16,290 nt of DNA, from assembly GCA_002366835.1 (NCBI GenBank), contig DFBZ01000102.1, positions 6,256 to 22,545 on the forward strand. The letters are read 5' to 3'. A program made the translations under genes and the position numbers. The notes below the pieces were generated by a model. The model saw only the letters and a program-made list of their open reading frames with translations. It had not been told where the DNA came from and did no database searches. Shown piece after piece: positions 8,008-15,569 of this stretch. Source of the stretch: Gammaproteobacteria bacterium UBA3067. Its GTDB lineage: Bacteria > Pseudomonadota > Gammaproteobacteria > Pseudomonadales > UBA3067. Every line of letters starts with the position of its first letter. Position 1 is the stretch's first letter.

Positions 8008-8652
8008 GTGCTGAACTCCCTTCGAATTACTGAAATATTCCTCTCCCTGCAAGGTGAAAGCCGTTCCGTCGGTTTTCCAACGGTCTTTGTGCGGCTTACC
8101 GGCTGCCCCTTGCGATGCACCTACTGTGATAGCGCCTATGCCTTTAATGGCGGGGAGATGATGGCCATTGATACAATACTGGAGGAGGTGGCACAAAGCG
8201 GGGTTGAGCATGTCTGTGTAACGGGGGGCGAGCCGCTGGCTCAAAAAGCCTGCCTGGGCTTGCTGCAGGATTTATGTGATAAGGGCTACACTGTGTCCTT
8301 GGAAACGAGTGGCGCATTGGATATCAGCGAGGTTGATCCGCGTGTAATAAAGGTTGTGGATCTTAAAACGCCTTCTTCGGGGGAGGAGCCAAAAAACCTT
8401 TACACAAACATTGAGCACTTGAGTGAAAACGATCAGGTGAAATTTGTAATTGCAAATCGCCTCGACTATCTGTGGGCAAAAGAAGTGCTGCAGAAGCAAT
8501 TACGGAATACTCTCGCAGAAATACTCTTTTCGCCATCTTTCGAAGAAATTAAACCTCGCCAGCTCGCTGATTGGATTATTCAGGATAAGCTGGCCGTCCG
8601 CTTTCAGCTGCAATTGCATAAATTACTTTGGGGTGATGAGCCTGGGCGATAG
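8008..8652 (+). CDS. queE: 7-carboxy-7-deazaguanine synthase QueE
   Basis: QueE is a radical-SAM enzyme that contracts 6-carboxy-tetrahydropterin to 7-carboxy-7-deazaguanine on the way to preQ0 and tRNA queuosine. The 214 residues contain ITEIFLSLQGE at the N-terminus, the 4Fe-4S motif CPLRCTYC (C33, C37, C40, the CX3CX2C spacing), and the SAM-contacting VTGGEP. The start is GTG at 8008 with a poor ribosome site, but the N-terminus aligns with the family (LRITEIF) and the upstream promoter fits. queC follows 41 bases downstream, so the two are probably co-expressed. The QueD and QueF partners are not in the window. Confidence 0.95.
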   Translation: MLNSLRITEIFLSLQGESRSVGFPTVFVRLTGCPLRCTYCDSAYAFNGGEMMAIDTILEEVAQSGVEHVCVTGGEPLAQKACLGLLQDLCDKGYTVSLETSGALDISEVDPRVIKVVDLKTPSSGEEPKNLYTNIEHLSENDQVKFVIANRLDYLWAKEVLQKQLRNTLAEILFSPSFEEIKPRQLADWIIQDKLAVRFQLQLHKLLWGDEPGR

Positions 8653-8693
8653 TCTGCATCGCAAACAAATATTTTCTAGCAAGGCGTTCAAAT

Positions 8694-9383
8694 ATGATTG
8701 AAAAGGCAGTGGTGCTGCTCTCCGGCGGCCTTGATTCTACAACGTGTCTGGCTGTTGCAAAACAGAAGGGCTATGAGTGTTATGGGCTAAGTTTTGACTA
8801 CGGGCAGCGACATCGTGCCGAGCTCAAGGCTGCAGAGAATACAGCTCAGCGCATTGGCGTGCGTGACTACAAAGTGATGCCTATCAACCTGCGCGCTTTT
8901 GGCGGCTCAGCGCTTACTGACGATAATATTCAGGTACCTGAGGCTGAGCAGTCTTGCGAGGCAGAGAGCGGCATCCCTGTTACCTATGTGCCTGCCCGTA
9001 ATACTATATTTCTGGCTATAGCGCTTGGTTGGGCGGAAGTGCTTGATGCGCAGCATATCTTTATCGGAGTGAATGCAGTGGACTATTCGGGGTATCCCGA
9101 TTGTCGCCCTGAGTTTATTGATGCATTTCAGACTATGGCAAGCTTGGCGACGAAAGCAGGCATTGAAGGCCATGGGCCGGTTTTTCATACGCCACTTATT
9201 GATCTTAGTAAGGGGGATATTATTAAGCTTGGTTTGGGTCTGGGTGTTGATTACAGTTTGACAACGTCTTGCTACCAGGCCGATGAAGAAGGCAGGGCCT
9301 GCGGTCTCTGTGATAGCTGCCGCTTGCGACGCAGGGGGTTTGAGGAGGCGGGTATTGCCGATCCGACGCTCTATAAATCATAG
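8694..9383 (+). CDS. queC: 7-cyano-7-deazaguanine (preQ0) synthase QueC
   Basis: QueC uses ATP and ammonia to turn 7-carboxy-7-deazaguanine into the nitrile preQ0, the step after QueE. The 229-residue protein has the PP-loop ATP motif SGGLDST at 10-16, the conserved segments FDYGQRH and VPARNTIFL, and the C-terminal zinc site formed by C193, C203, C206 and C209 in SCYQ...ACGLCDSC. Length and motifs are normal. ATG at 8694 is preceded by AAGG at 9 bases. The gene is followed by the tRNA-Lys promoter, without an obvious terminator between them. Confidence 0.96.
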   Translation: MIEKAVVLLSGGLDSTTCLAVAKQKGYECYGLSFDYGQRHRAELKAAENTAQRIGVRDYKVMPINLRAFGGSALTDDNIQVPEAEQSCEAESGIPVTYVPARNTIFLAIALGWAEVLDAQHIFIGVNAVDYSGYPDCRPEFIDAFQTMASLATKAGIEGHGPVFHTPLIDLSKGDIIKLGLGLGVDYSLTTSCYQADEEGRACGLCDSCRLRRRGFEEAGIADPTLYKS

Positions 9384-9437
9384 CGTTACTGGCGGGTCAG
9401 TCTAGAGGCATCATTGCAAAATAGTTTGATCTCAGGC

Positions 9438-9465
9438 TTGCAAATATTATGAGATGGAGTATTAT
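9438..9465 (+). promoter_or_regulatory. Promoter of tRNA-Lys
   Basis: TTGCAA at 9438-9443 and TATTAT at 9460-9465 are separated by 16 bases, a good sigma-70 type pair. Initiation is expected near 9472, about 11 bases before the mature tRNA. The following ATGCCCTCC is GC-rich, as in stringently controlled stable-RNA promoters. Confidence 0.6.
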
Positions 9466-9482
9466 ATGCCCTCCTTCGAGAG

Positions 9483-9558
9483 GGGCCGTTAGCTCAGTCG
9501 GTAGAGCAGTTGGCTTTTAACCAATTGGTCGATGGTTCGAATCCATCACGGCCCACCA
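9483..9558 (+). tRNA. tRNA-Lys, anticodon UUU
   Basis: The 76-base cloverleaf is complete. The acceptor stem GGGCCGT pairs with ACGGCCC, the D stem is GCTC/GAGC, and the anticodon stem GTTGG/CCAAT closes the loop CTTTTAA with anticodon TTT at 9516-9518. The T stem GATGG/CCATC surrounds TTCGAAT. The discriminator is A and the CCA end is encoded (9556-9558). A tRNA-Lys after queC is also found in Pseudomonas, so this is inherited gene order. The 166 bases after it hold only the possible terminator listed next. Confidence 0.97.
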
Positions 9559-9671
9559 TATTCCCCTCTGCTAGTATTCCTTTTCCACTCTTTCTTCAGG
9601 TGTCTTATTCAGTCCTGAATAACCATGCCTCTCTGCCCACCCCTGTTCGTATTCGATAACGTTTGAAATCA

Positions 9672-9696
9672 AGAAGGGCAAAAACCCTTTTCTTTT
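9672..9696 (+). terminator. Possible bidirectional terminator between convergent blocks
   Basis: AGAAGGG at 9672-9678 pairs with CCCTTTT-side bases 9685-9691 (7 pairs including one G-T) around a 6-base loop, and CTTTT follows on the plus strand. It lies between the tRNA and the convergent haem-protein gene, where a terminator for both strands is expected. The stem is short, so confidence is limited. No gene is seen in 9559-9724. Confidence 0.4.
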
Positions 9697-9724
9697 GCTG
9701 CCATTAAAAGGCTAGCCTGTGATT

Positions 9725-10324
9725 TCATAGCGGTGTAAAGAGTTTAATTAGCCAAGCAGTTACACGATGCTTAAAGGTAATGTCTTCAACTTTACAGCGT
9801 GGATCAGTATTTTGTAGAGCCAATATGGCCAAATCGTTGACTGGCAGGGCTTCACACCCGTGTCCGGACCCGCAAATCATATCCCATTTGGCTTCTGCCG
9901 CGACGTGGCAGGCAAAACAGTTGCCATCAAACCTATTCTTCACATCTTGAAAACCACGCTTTCGGATGGTGGTGCCATTTTTGTCAACGTCGAGCTCAAA
10001 AAATTCCCAATCCTTTGTTATGGGGTTAAAACCTGCCTCATGCTTTACCATGGCTTCATTGGGGAATAGTTGAACTACGGAGCCCGGAGGATAGGTTCCG
10101 CCGGTTTTCGAGTTTGCTACGGCAAGTGTGCTTTCTAGGTCTCCAGAGATATTATCGACGTAAACGCGACCGGCTAGAGCCATTTCCTTGATGCATCGGA
10201 ATGACTCACCTGATATTTCCACAGGTGCGATTTTTTGTTCCGCGAAACAATAGGTGGTGGTCATAAAAAAACAGAGTGCGGTATGGAATGTTAGCTGTCC
10301 TGTTATTTTGCGAGTGAAAGGCAT
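9725..10324 (-). CDS. Secreted c-type haem protein, cytochrome P460-like
   Basis: The protein of 199 residues has an N-terminal signal peptide (hydrophobic LTFHTALCFFMTTT, likely cleavage after YCFA, residue 28), so it acts in the periplasm. One c-haem site CFACH is at C136/C139/H140. The surrounding pattern (WEFFELDVDKNG at 106-117, then the CxxCH and a Cys-containing GHGCEALPV segment) resembles small proteins annotated as cytochrome P460 family. C44, C151, C157 and C177 could form disulfides. ATG at 10324 is chosen because GAGAG lies 8 bases upstream; a TTG at 10339 is in frame but less likely. It is 108 bases downstream of the DUF2878 gene, so operon membership is uncertain. Substrate unknown. 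Confidence 0.75.
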   Translation of the reverse strand: MPFTRKITGQLTFHTALCFFMTTTYCFAEQKIAPVEISGESFRCIKEMALAGRVYVDNISGDLESTLAVANSKTGGTYPPGSVVQLFPNEAMVKHEAGFNPITKDWEFFELDVDKNGTTIRKRGFQDVKNRFDGNCFACHVAAEAKWDMICGSGHGCEALPVNDLAILALQNTDPRCKVEDITFKHRVTAWLIKLFTPL

Positions 10325-10432
10325 AATAATTTCTCTCAATACTATATAAATCGAACTCTCTCGTTTAATACTATCAATGCGTGTCCTGTACTTCGCTGGT
10401 ATATTTCATACCTGTTTTGTGCCACGTGATAG

Positions 10433-10978
10433 TTAGCTGAGAGCGCGACATTTAGAGGGCTGAAGAATTGACTTAGCTTTTAGCTTATTTGCAATTACGA
10501 GGAGTAGTGGGAGCTGAATTGCCCAAGATGCTGCAATGATTAGAAGTGTTGTGTACTGGGGAAATACAAAATTAATGGCACCTAGGTTTGCCCCCGCCAG
10601 ATAGTTGAATGGGCCAAACACGAAAGCTAAAAAGCTGGCTAGGCCGTAACGCCCCTTTAGCCAGTTCAATGAAATCTCCAGCGCGGCAGCAAAGCCATAC
10701 CATATTGCGTAAAGGTAGGTAGGTGTCCAGCTTTCCATTGTGGTGGGGAAGGATATTATGCCAAGCTGAGCAAGTATGCCGTCGGCTGTTGCACCGAAAG
10801 TACCAACAACAAGAATTCTAAATAATGCCGATTGCTTGTCATTGAGCTGGGAAAGTGTAAAGAGTATATATAGCCCCATCCATATTTCTCCAACATAGAG
10901 GAGTCCAAAGGAAGGGCTGAGTACACAGAGAAACCATCCGACCTGAAAGCCGCCAAGATTCAGTAATTTATTTAGCAT
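10433..10978 (-). CDS. DUF2878 family inner-membrane protein
   Basis: This 181-residue, very hydrophobic protein has about six predicted membrane segments (near 8-24, 25-42, 53-76, 86-104, 112-130 and 144-164) and a short basic cytoplasmic-type tail. Features typical of DUF2878 are the N-terminal NLGGFQVGWFLCVL, the WTPTYLYAIWYGFA segment and FGPFNYLAGANLGA. No reaction is known for the family; it regularly accompanies CFA-type methyltransferases and DUF1365 proteins, hinting at a role in membrane-lipid modification or transfer. ATG at 10978 has AAGG 5 bases upstream. It follows the methyltransferase by 76 bases with no visible terminator. Confidence 0.8.
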   Translation of the reverse strand: MLNKLLNLGGFQVGWFLCVLSPSFGLLYVGEIWMGLYILFTLSQLNDKQSALFRILVVGTFGATADGILAQLGIISFPTTMESWTPTYLYAIWYGFAAALEISLNWLKGRYGLASFLAFVFGPFNYLAGANLGAINFVFPQYTTLLIIAASWAIQLPLLLVIANKLKAKSILQPSKCRALS

Positions 10979-11054
10979 GTTAGCCTTGTATTTTTCTGAT
11001 TAGTTGTAAACCTACATTACGTGAAATCTGATTTGGCAGTTGAAGCTCAGTGGA

Positions 11055-12335
11055 TTATAGATTAGCTAAGTCCGGTAGCTGGCAGTAAGGCTTGTTATAG
11101 ACTAAGTGGGAGCACCCTATGCTTCGTTCGAGAAAGCCCCCTTCGCAGTAACAGAAATAGTACTCCCACATCCTTACGAAAGTATCAGAAAAACCCTGTT
11201 CTTTAACTTCATTTCTCTTTGAAAGAAATGTCTCGCGCCACCGTTCTAGTGTTTTGGCATAACTGATACCGATTTCTTGCATGTGAACGAGTCGCATATC
11301 TGTATGCTGTGTTATTCCATTTTGAATGGCTGTGTTGGAAGGAAGACTGCCACCAGGAAAAATATAGCGCTGGATAAAATCGACTTCATTTTTTGCCTCT
11401 TCGTAGCGTTGTTCGTTGATAGTAATGGCTTGTATCAGCATGCGGCCATTGTCCTCAAGAAGTTCGCTGCATTTTTTAAAGAACTGCTTATAGTACTGGT
11501 GGCCGACCGCTTCAATCATTTCAATCGAGACCAGTTTGGTATAACGCCCTTCTAAATCTCTGTAGTCCTCTTGCAGTAGGGTGATCCTATCTTCTAGATT
11601 TAAAGATGCGATCTTTTCCTTGGCGAAGTCATGTTGTTGCTGCGATATGGTTGTCGTGGTAACGCGGCAGCCATAGTGTTGCGCTGCATGAATTGCAAAC
11701 CCGCCCCAGCCAGTGCCAATTTCGATGACATGGTCATTTTCATTTAGCTGAAGTTTTTGGCAAATAAGATCTAACTTTGCTGTAGATGCGTCTAAAAGGC
11801 TGTCACTGTCTGAGCGAAATAGAGCAGATGAATACATCATGGTGTCATCTAAAAATAACTTATAGAAGTCATTGCCAAGGTCGTAGTGTGCAGCGATGTT
11901 TCGTTTACTACCATGTTTGTTATTACGACGGATCAAATGGATAAATTTATGTAAGTACCCTCCGATTTTCGAAAAACCGCCCTCCATATTTTCCAGTACA
12001 TGCTGGTTGCGAACCAGTATACGTACGAGAGTGGTTAGGTCCGATGATGTCCAGTGCCTATCCATGAAGGCTTCCGCCGCACCAATACTGCCGCCTAAAA
12101 CAATTTGGGAGTATGCCTCTAGATTGTGTACACGTAGCTCTACTCTTAATTCCTGGTCATTTGTATCCCCAAATACAAAGGAGTCAAATTGATCAGTGAG
12201 GCATAAGCAACCAACGGTGAAATGGTTAAAATTTCCAAGTACCGCGTTACGGCAGCCGCGTTGTATGAAGGAGGTAGATGTTGAAATATTTTCGCTTGCA
12301 TGGCTGCTTGTATTGTCGTGAGATGTTTTTTCCAA
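11055..12335 (-). CDS. Cyclopropane-fatty-acid-synthase-family SAM methyltransferase with altered active site
   Basis: This enzyme transfers a methyl group from SAM to the double bond of a phospholipid acyl chain. The 426 residues (E. coli Cfa has 382) contain NIAAHYDLGNDFYKLFLD at about 146-163, the SAM motif VIEIGTGWGGFA at 203-214, and QEDYRD and YIFPGGSLPS. Of the E. coli bicarbonate and active-site residues C139, E239, H266, I268 and Y317, the aligned positions here are S170, E275, Q302, I304 and Y359, so Cys and His are lost. That pattern suggests methylation without normal ring closure (inference). The start is TTG with AAGGA 8 bases upstream, 14 bases after the DUF1365 gene. It belongs to the operon of SDR, FAD and DUF1365 genes. 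Confidence 0.92.
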   Translation of the reverse strand: MEKTSHDNTSSHASENISTSTSFIQRGCRNAVLGNFNHFTVGCLCLTDQFDSFVFGDTNDQELRVELRVHNLEAYSQIVLGGSIGAAEAFMDRHWTSSDLTTLVRILVRNQHVLENMEGGFSKIGGYLHKFIHLIRRNNKHGSKRNIAAHYDLGNDFYKLFLDDTMMYSSALFRSDSDSLLDASTAKLDLICQKLQLNENDHVIEIGTGWGGFAIHAAQHYGCRVTTTTISQQQHDFAKEKIASLNLEDRITLLQEDYRDLEGRYTKLVSIEMIEAVGHQYYKQFFKKCSELLEDNGRMLIQAITINEQRYEEAKNEVDFIQRYIFPGGSLPSNTAIQNGITQHTDMRLVHMQEIGISYAKTLERWRETFLSKRNEVKEQGFSDTFVRMWEYYFCYCEGGFLERSIGCSHLVYNKPYCQLPDLANL

Positions 12336-12349
12336 TTTTCTATTCCTTC

Positions 12350-13078
12350 TTAATGATGATCGTAGACTTCTGCGCCTTTCAGTTTTAGTTTTAGCGCCTG
12401 CCAGTATATTTTGGTAGTAACTTGTAAAGTCATTAATGGAAATCGTAGAAGTGTCTTTAGTGAAGACGTGGCTGTTAGTTTTTCTTGTTCCATATTCATT
12501 TTGGCTACGAGGACAGTTTGCTTTTTGTCTTCTACGAAAATGCTAAGCCCCAGCTCATCATTAGGCTCTGAAATTTGAAAACGATAAGTTAAATCCAGGG
12601 GTAAAAATGGTGAAACATGAAACTCTTTTTGTATTTTTAGGTCTTTCTTAATGTTATCTACCGGCAGAACATAACAAAATGTTTCGTTCCAAGGTGTGTT
12701 AGAGACTTCTGCAACAACTGCTTCAATGTCTTTCCCATTTTCGTGATAACAGTAGTAGATACTAATAGGATTAAAACAGTGGCCAAAATAACGTAAATGG
12801 GTGAGTAGCTTAATGGGCCCATTGATGTTTTTATTTGTACGCACTTTGACGAGTTGTTTAATGCTGTCATAGAGGCTCATATCCTTTTGGCCGTAGTGAT
12901 CCTCTCTTCTAAATTGCACAGGCCGGAAGGGTTTTGTTGACCAGCCTGGTAAACCTGAAAAACAATTCGGGATCTCTTCCAAATCTAACATCACCATAAA
13001 TAATGGGTAGGTGAAGCTGTGCTTGAAAGGCATTAGGCGTGTGTGATTAACCCAGCCCTTATACAGACATGCTTCCAT
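12350..13078 (-). CDS. DUF1365 family protein
   Basis: The 242-residue protein carries the family hallmarks: ACLYKGWVNHTRLMPFKHSF near the N-terminus (H12, H20), RREDH at 57-61, GHCFNPISIYYCY at 99-111, EVSNTPWNE at 124-132 and FHVSPF at 153-158. No enzymatic reaction is established. In many proteobacteria and plants-associated bacteria the gene sits next to an FAD amine-oxidase-type gene and a CFA-type methyltransferase, exactly as here, so a role in the same lipid pathway is likely. ATG at 13078 is preferred; a GTG at 13090 in the same frame is possible. It overlaps the end of the FAD gene by 20 bases, indicating coupled translation. Confidence 0.88.
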   Translation of the reverse strand: MEACLYKGWVNHTRLMPFKHSFTYPLFMVMLDLEEIPNCFSGLPGWSTKPFRPVQFRREDHYGQKDMSLYDSIKQLVKVRTNKNINGPIKLLTHLRYFGHCFNPISIYYCYHENGKDIEAVVAEVSNTPWNETFCYVLPVDNIKKDLKIQKEFHVSPFLPLDLTYRFQISEPNDELGLSIFVEDKKQTVLVAKMNMEQEKLTATSSLKTLLRFPLMTLQVTTKIYWQALKLKLKGAEVYDHH

Positions 13079-14315
13079 TTTTAAAATCACTCTTTATTTG
13101 ATTTGCTGCGCGTAGGCCGCTGAACACCCCGTCTTCATGAAAGCCCCAGCGCCAATATGCACCGCAATAGTAGGTATTCTGGTGCCCTGATATCTCATGC
13201 CACTGACCTTGGGCATGAGTGGCAGAAACAGAAAATACCGGATGGAAATAGTCTATTTCCTTTATGATGGTTTTTTCATCTATCGCGTCCAGTTGGTTAA
13301 GTGTTACGGAATATACATGATCACTTTGTATATGCTGTAAAATATTCATATTGTAAGACAAGGTCGCGCCCTTATTGCAATTTTCAGAAATCTGATAGTT
13401 CCAGGCGGCCCACGCGCGTTTGTTGTGGGGGAGAACGCTTGTATCGGTATGTAAAACGGCTTTATTTACTTGGTAGGGAATAGACTGGAGAATGGCCTGC
13501 TCGCGTGCACTGGGTGTATCAAGTAAACGAAGCGCTTGATCACTGTGGCATGCAAAGACCACCGCGTCGAAGCGTTCATTGTGATTGGCCTTGCTAGAAA
13601 TGAGCACATGGTCAGTGTGACGTGTGACATTGAGCACAGGGCTGCTTAAACGGATTTTATCGGCATAATTTGCGATTAAGGGCTTTATATAGGCACTTGA
13701 TCCACCTTCTATCACATACCATTGAGGCTGATCCATTACCGTCAGTAGCCCGTGGTTATGAAAGAATTGGACGAAGAAACGCATCGGCATTTCACGTATT
13801 TGACGTGGATCAGATGACCAAATCGCCGCACCCATTGGAATAACATAGCGTTCAATAAAATAATTTGAATAGCCCTTTTTCAGCAGGTACTCCTCCATAC
13901 TAAGGTCGTATTCAATATCTGATCCTGCTTCGCGGTTAAACTTTATAATATCTTTCAGCATGCCCCAAAATTTTATACTAAATATTTGAGACCTTTCTGC
14001 AAAAAGCGCATTAAGAGATGTTCCAGCATAGGCAAATTTTTTATTTTTTTCACTTACGGAAAAGCCCATTGTCGTTGGAATGCGCTTGACCTGAAGCTCA
14101 TCTAATAAGCTAAAAAAGTGTGGGTAGGTGCGGTCGTTGCAGACGATAAAACCCGTATCAATGCGATGTTCCTGTTGCGTGTCATTCACTATGTGGGTGT
14201 GTGTATGACCGCCAATATAATCGTTTGCTTCAAATACGCACACATCGTGCTCGGTGGCTAACTCTTTTGCGGTGACTAGCCCAGATATTCCGCTTCCAAT
14301 AACGGCGATTTTCAT
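13059..14315 (-). CDS. FAD-dependent oxidoreductase, amine oxidase family
   Basis: The protein of 418 residues begins with a dinucleotide-binding fold, MKIAVIGSGISGLVTAKELA with GSGISG at 7-12 and the ribose-binding E29. GGHTHTH follows at 35-41, and the C-terminal FAD-contacting segment is GAYWRWGFHEDGVFSGLRAA at 385-404. This layout is typical of the flavin amine oxidase/desaturase superfamily members found beside DUF1365 and CFA genes. The substrate is unknown; dehydrogenation of a fatty acyl chain is a reasonable inference. The frame extends upstream to 14366, but ATG at 14315 has GGAG 8 bases before it, fits the fold's normal N-terminus and overlaps the SDR stop as ATGA. Confidence 0.9.
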   Translation of the reverse strand: MKIAVIGSGISGLVTAKELATEHDVCVFEANDYIGGHTHTHIVNDTQQEHRIDTGFIVCNDRTYPHFFSLLDELQVKRIPTTMGFSVSEKNKKFAYAGTSLNALFAERSQIFSIKFWGMLKDIIKFNREAGSDIEYDLSMEEYLLKKGYSNYFIERYVIPMGAAIWSSDPRQIREMPMRFFVQFFHNHGLLTVMDQPQWYVIEGGSSAYIKPLIANYADKIRLSSPVLNVTRHTDHVLISSKANHNERFDAVVFACHSDQALRLLDTPSAREQAILQSIPYQVNKAVLHTDTSVLPHNKRAWAAWNYQISENCNKGATLSYNMNILQHIQSDHVYSVTLNQLDAIDEKTIIKEIDYFHPVFSVSATHAQGQWHEISGHQNTYYCGAYWRWGFHEDGVFSGLRAANQIKSDFKNGSMSV

Positions 14316-15112
14316 GCTTGTTTCTCCGTATTTCGAACAGTGCGCTTTAATAAAGCGGTGTACCATTCACTGGGTAAAAAAGAAACTAGCTTAATAGGAA
14401 TGCTAAAACGTTTAGGGAAATGAATTTCTTGTTTATAGTACGCCATTTGGTCTGTAATGGTATCTGCGGCTTCTTCCGCACTTATTTTAAAGGGCATATC
14501 AAAATCGTTTTTATCTGTCAGAGGGGTTTTTACAAATCCGGGGCAAATCACGGATACGGATATGTCTAGTGGCAATAGGTTTAACCGAAGTGCTTCAAGC
14601 ATGTTTTTTATGGCTGCTTTACTTGCACCATAAGCTTCTGCTCGGGGCAGCCCTCTGTAAGCAGCTGTACTACTCATGCCGACTATATGTGGATGCTTCG
14701 CTTGTTTTAGATAGGGTAGAGAAGCCTCGATACCGTAGACCATTCCCATAAAATTGGTCTGTATTATTTTTTCAAATACACTGCTATTAAAGTCATGTCT
14801 TTCAACGTAAGCGTTTATTCCTGCATTGAGAATGATTGTATCGAGACGACCAAAACGTTTAATTATAGTTTCTATTGCTGCGATATTTTGCTCTTTAATG
14901 GAGATGTCTGCTGGTATTGCCATGCAGTTTTGGCCAAGTTCTCTGGATAATTTTTCAAGTTTCTGAGCGTCCCTGGCTGAAATTATAAGCTGTGCGCCGG
15001 TGGTAGTAATCTCTCTGGCGAGTGCTTCGCCAATACCCGTTGAGGCGCCGGTTAACCAAATAACACGTTGATTATAGTAGCGCTGCCTAGCTAATTCTTT
15101 TTTTGATCCCAC
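14312..15112 (-). CDS. Short-chain dehydrogenase/reductase (SDR)
   Basis: This classical SDR of 266 residues has the cofactor motif TGASTGIG at 21-28, NAG at 96-98, catalytic N120, S148 in the strand HIVGMSS, and the Y161-x3-K165 pair in AYGASKAA. PGFVKTPL follows. The NAD(P)-dependent reaction and substrate cannot be read from sequence; the context suggests a lipid oxo or hydroxy intermediate. GTG at 15112 is chosen because GGGAG at 15121-15125 lies 8 bases before it; the upstream GTG at 15121 shares a base with that ribosome site and so is unlikely. The gene overlaps the SnoaL-like gene by 26 bases and the FAD gene by 4. Confidence 0.92.
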   Translation of the reverse strand: MGSKKELARQRYYNQRVIWLTGASTGIGEALAREITTTGAQLIISARDAQKLEKLSRELGQNCMAIPADISIKEQNIAAIETIIKRFGRLDTIILNAGINAYVERHDFNSSVFEKIIQTNFMGMVYGIEASLPYLKQAKHPHIVGMSSTAAYRGLPRAEAYGASKAAIKNMLEALRLNLLPLDISVSVICPGFVKTPLTDKNDFDMPFKISAEEAADTITDQMAYYKQEIHFPKRFSIPIKLVSFLPSEWYTALLKRTVRNTEKQA

Positions 15113-15518
15113 GAATGACACTCCCTAGTAGCGGTATATTTTCAAATAGCATATCAGTGGTATCGAAATAGTCGCGATGATGATAGCAGTAGTCCCTAAA
15201 TTTTAAGTGGGAGCTACCATTTACCATAATCGTTTCCCCTTTATTTAATCGAGGGTGTATGAAATGCATTGTCCAAAAAATCACGGCTTCTTCATCACAA
15301 ACAAGTTCGTGTGTGAAATCGAAACGAATACTTTGGACATTACAGTACATGTTTCTAAAGTAGGTTTTTAGTTCGCCTAGGCCATTGACGACGTGCAAGG
15401 GGTCTTCAAAATGTATGTCTGGCTCATACATTTTATCGAGGCTATCTAAGGATTCTTTATCAAGATTCTGAAAGTTATCCTTAAATGTGGCCAATTTGTT
15501 TTGCAATATTTCAGTCAA
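15087..15518 (-). CDS. NTF2/SnoaL-like small protein
   Basis: A 143-residue protein of the cone-shaped NTF2-like fold: N-terminal helices, then YEPDIHFEDPLHVVNGLGEL, which resembles the SnoaL pattern, followed by strands with FDFTHELVCDEEAVIFWTMHF. The C-terminal DYFDTTDMLFENIPLLGSVI is typical of the members found in CFA/DUF1365 clusters. There is no signal peptide, so it is cytoplasmic. Such proteins act as isomerases, dehydratases or ligand carriers; the role here is not known. The only possible start is TTG at 15518, since a stop lies in frame at 15546-15548; the ribosome site is weak. It follows the chalcone-isomerase-like gene by 51 bases. Confidence 0.85.
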   Translation of the reverse strand: MTEILQNKLATFKDNFQNLDKESLDSLDKMYEPDIHFEDPLHVVNGLGELKTYFRNMYCNVQSIRFDFTHELVCDEEAVIFWTMHFIHPRLNKGETIMVNGSSHLKFRDYCYHHRDYFDTTDMLFENIPLLGSVIRGIKKRIS

Positions 15519-15569
15519 TTTTTTGCCGCTCTTGAATTGTCGAACCTATGATAATCGATGGTTTGTCAA

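Noticed and set aside
7783..8244. Open frame of 153 codons on the minus strand across cpoB end and queE start
   Set aside because: It lies opposite two well-identified genes, and its translation shows no family motif.
9709..9718. Palindrome AGGCTAGCCT near the haem-protein stop
   Set aside because: It is too short and has no loop; probably chance.
11277..11555. Plus-strand frame of 92 codons inside the methyltransferase gene
   Set aside because: It is antisense to conserved motifs of the CFA-family gene and has no recognisable product.
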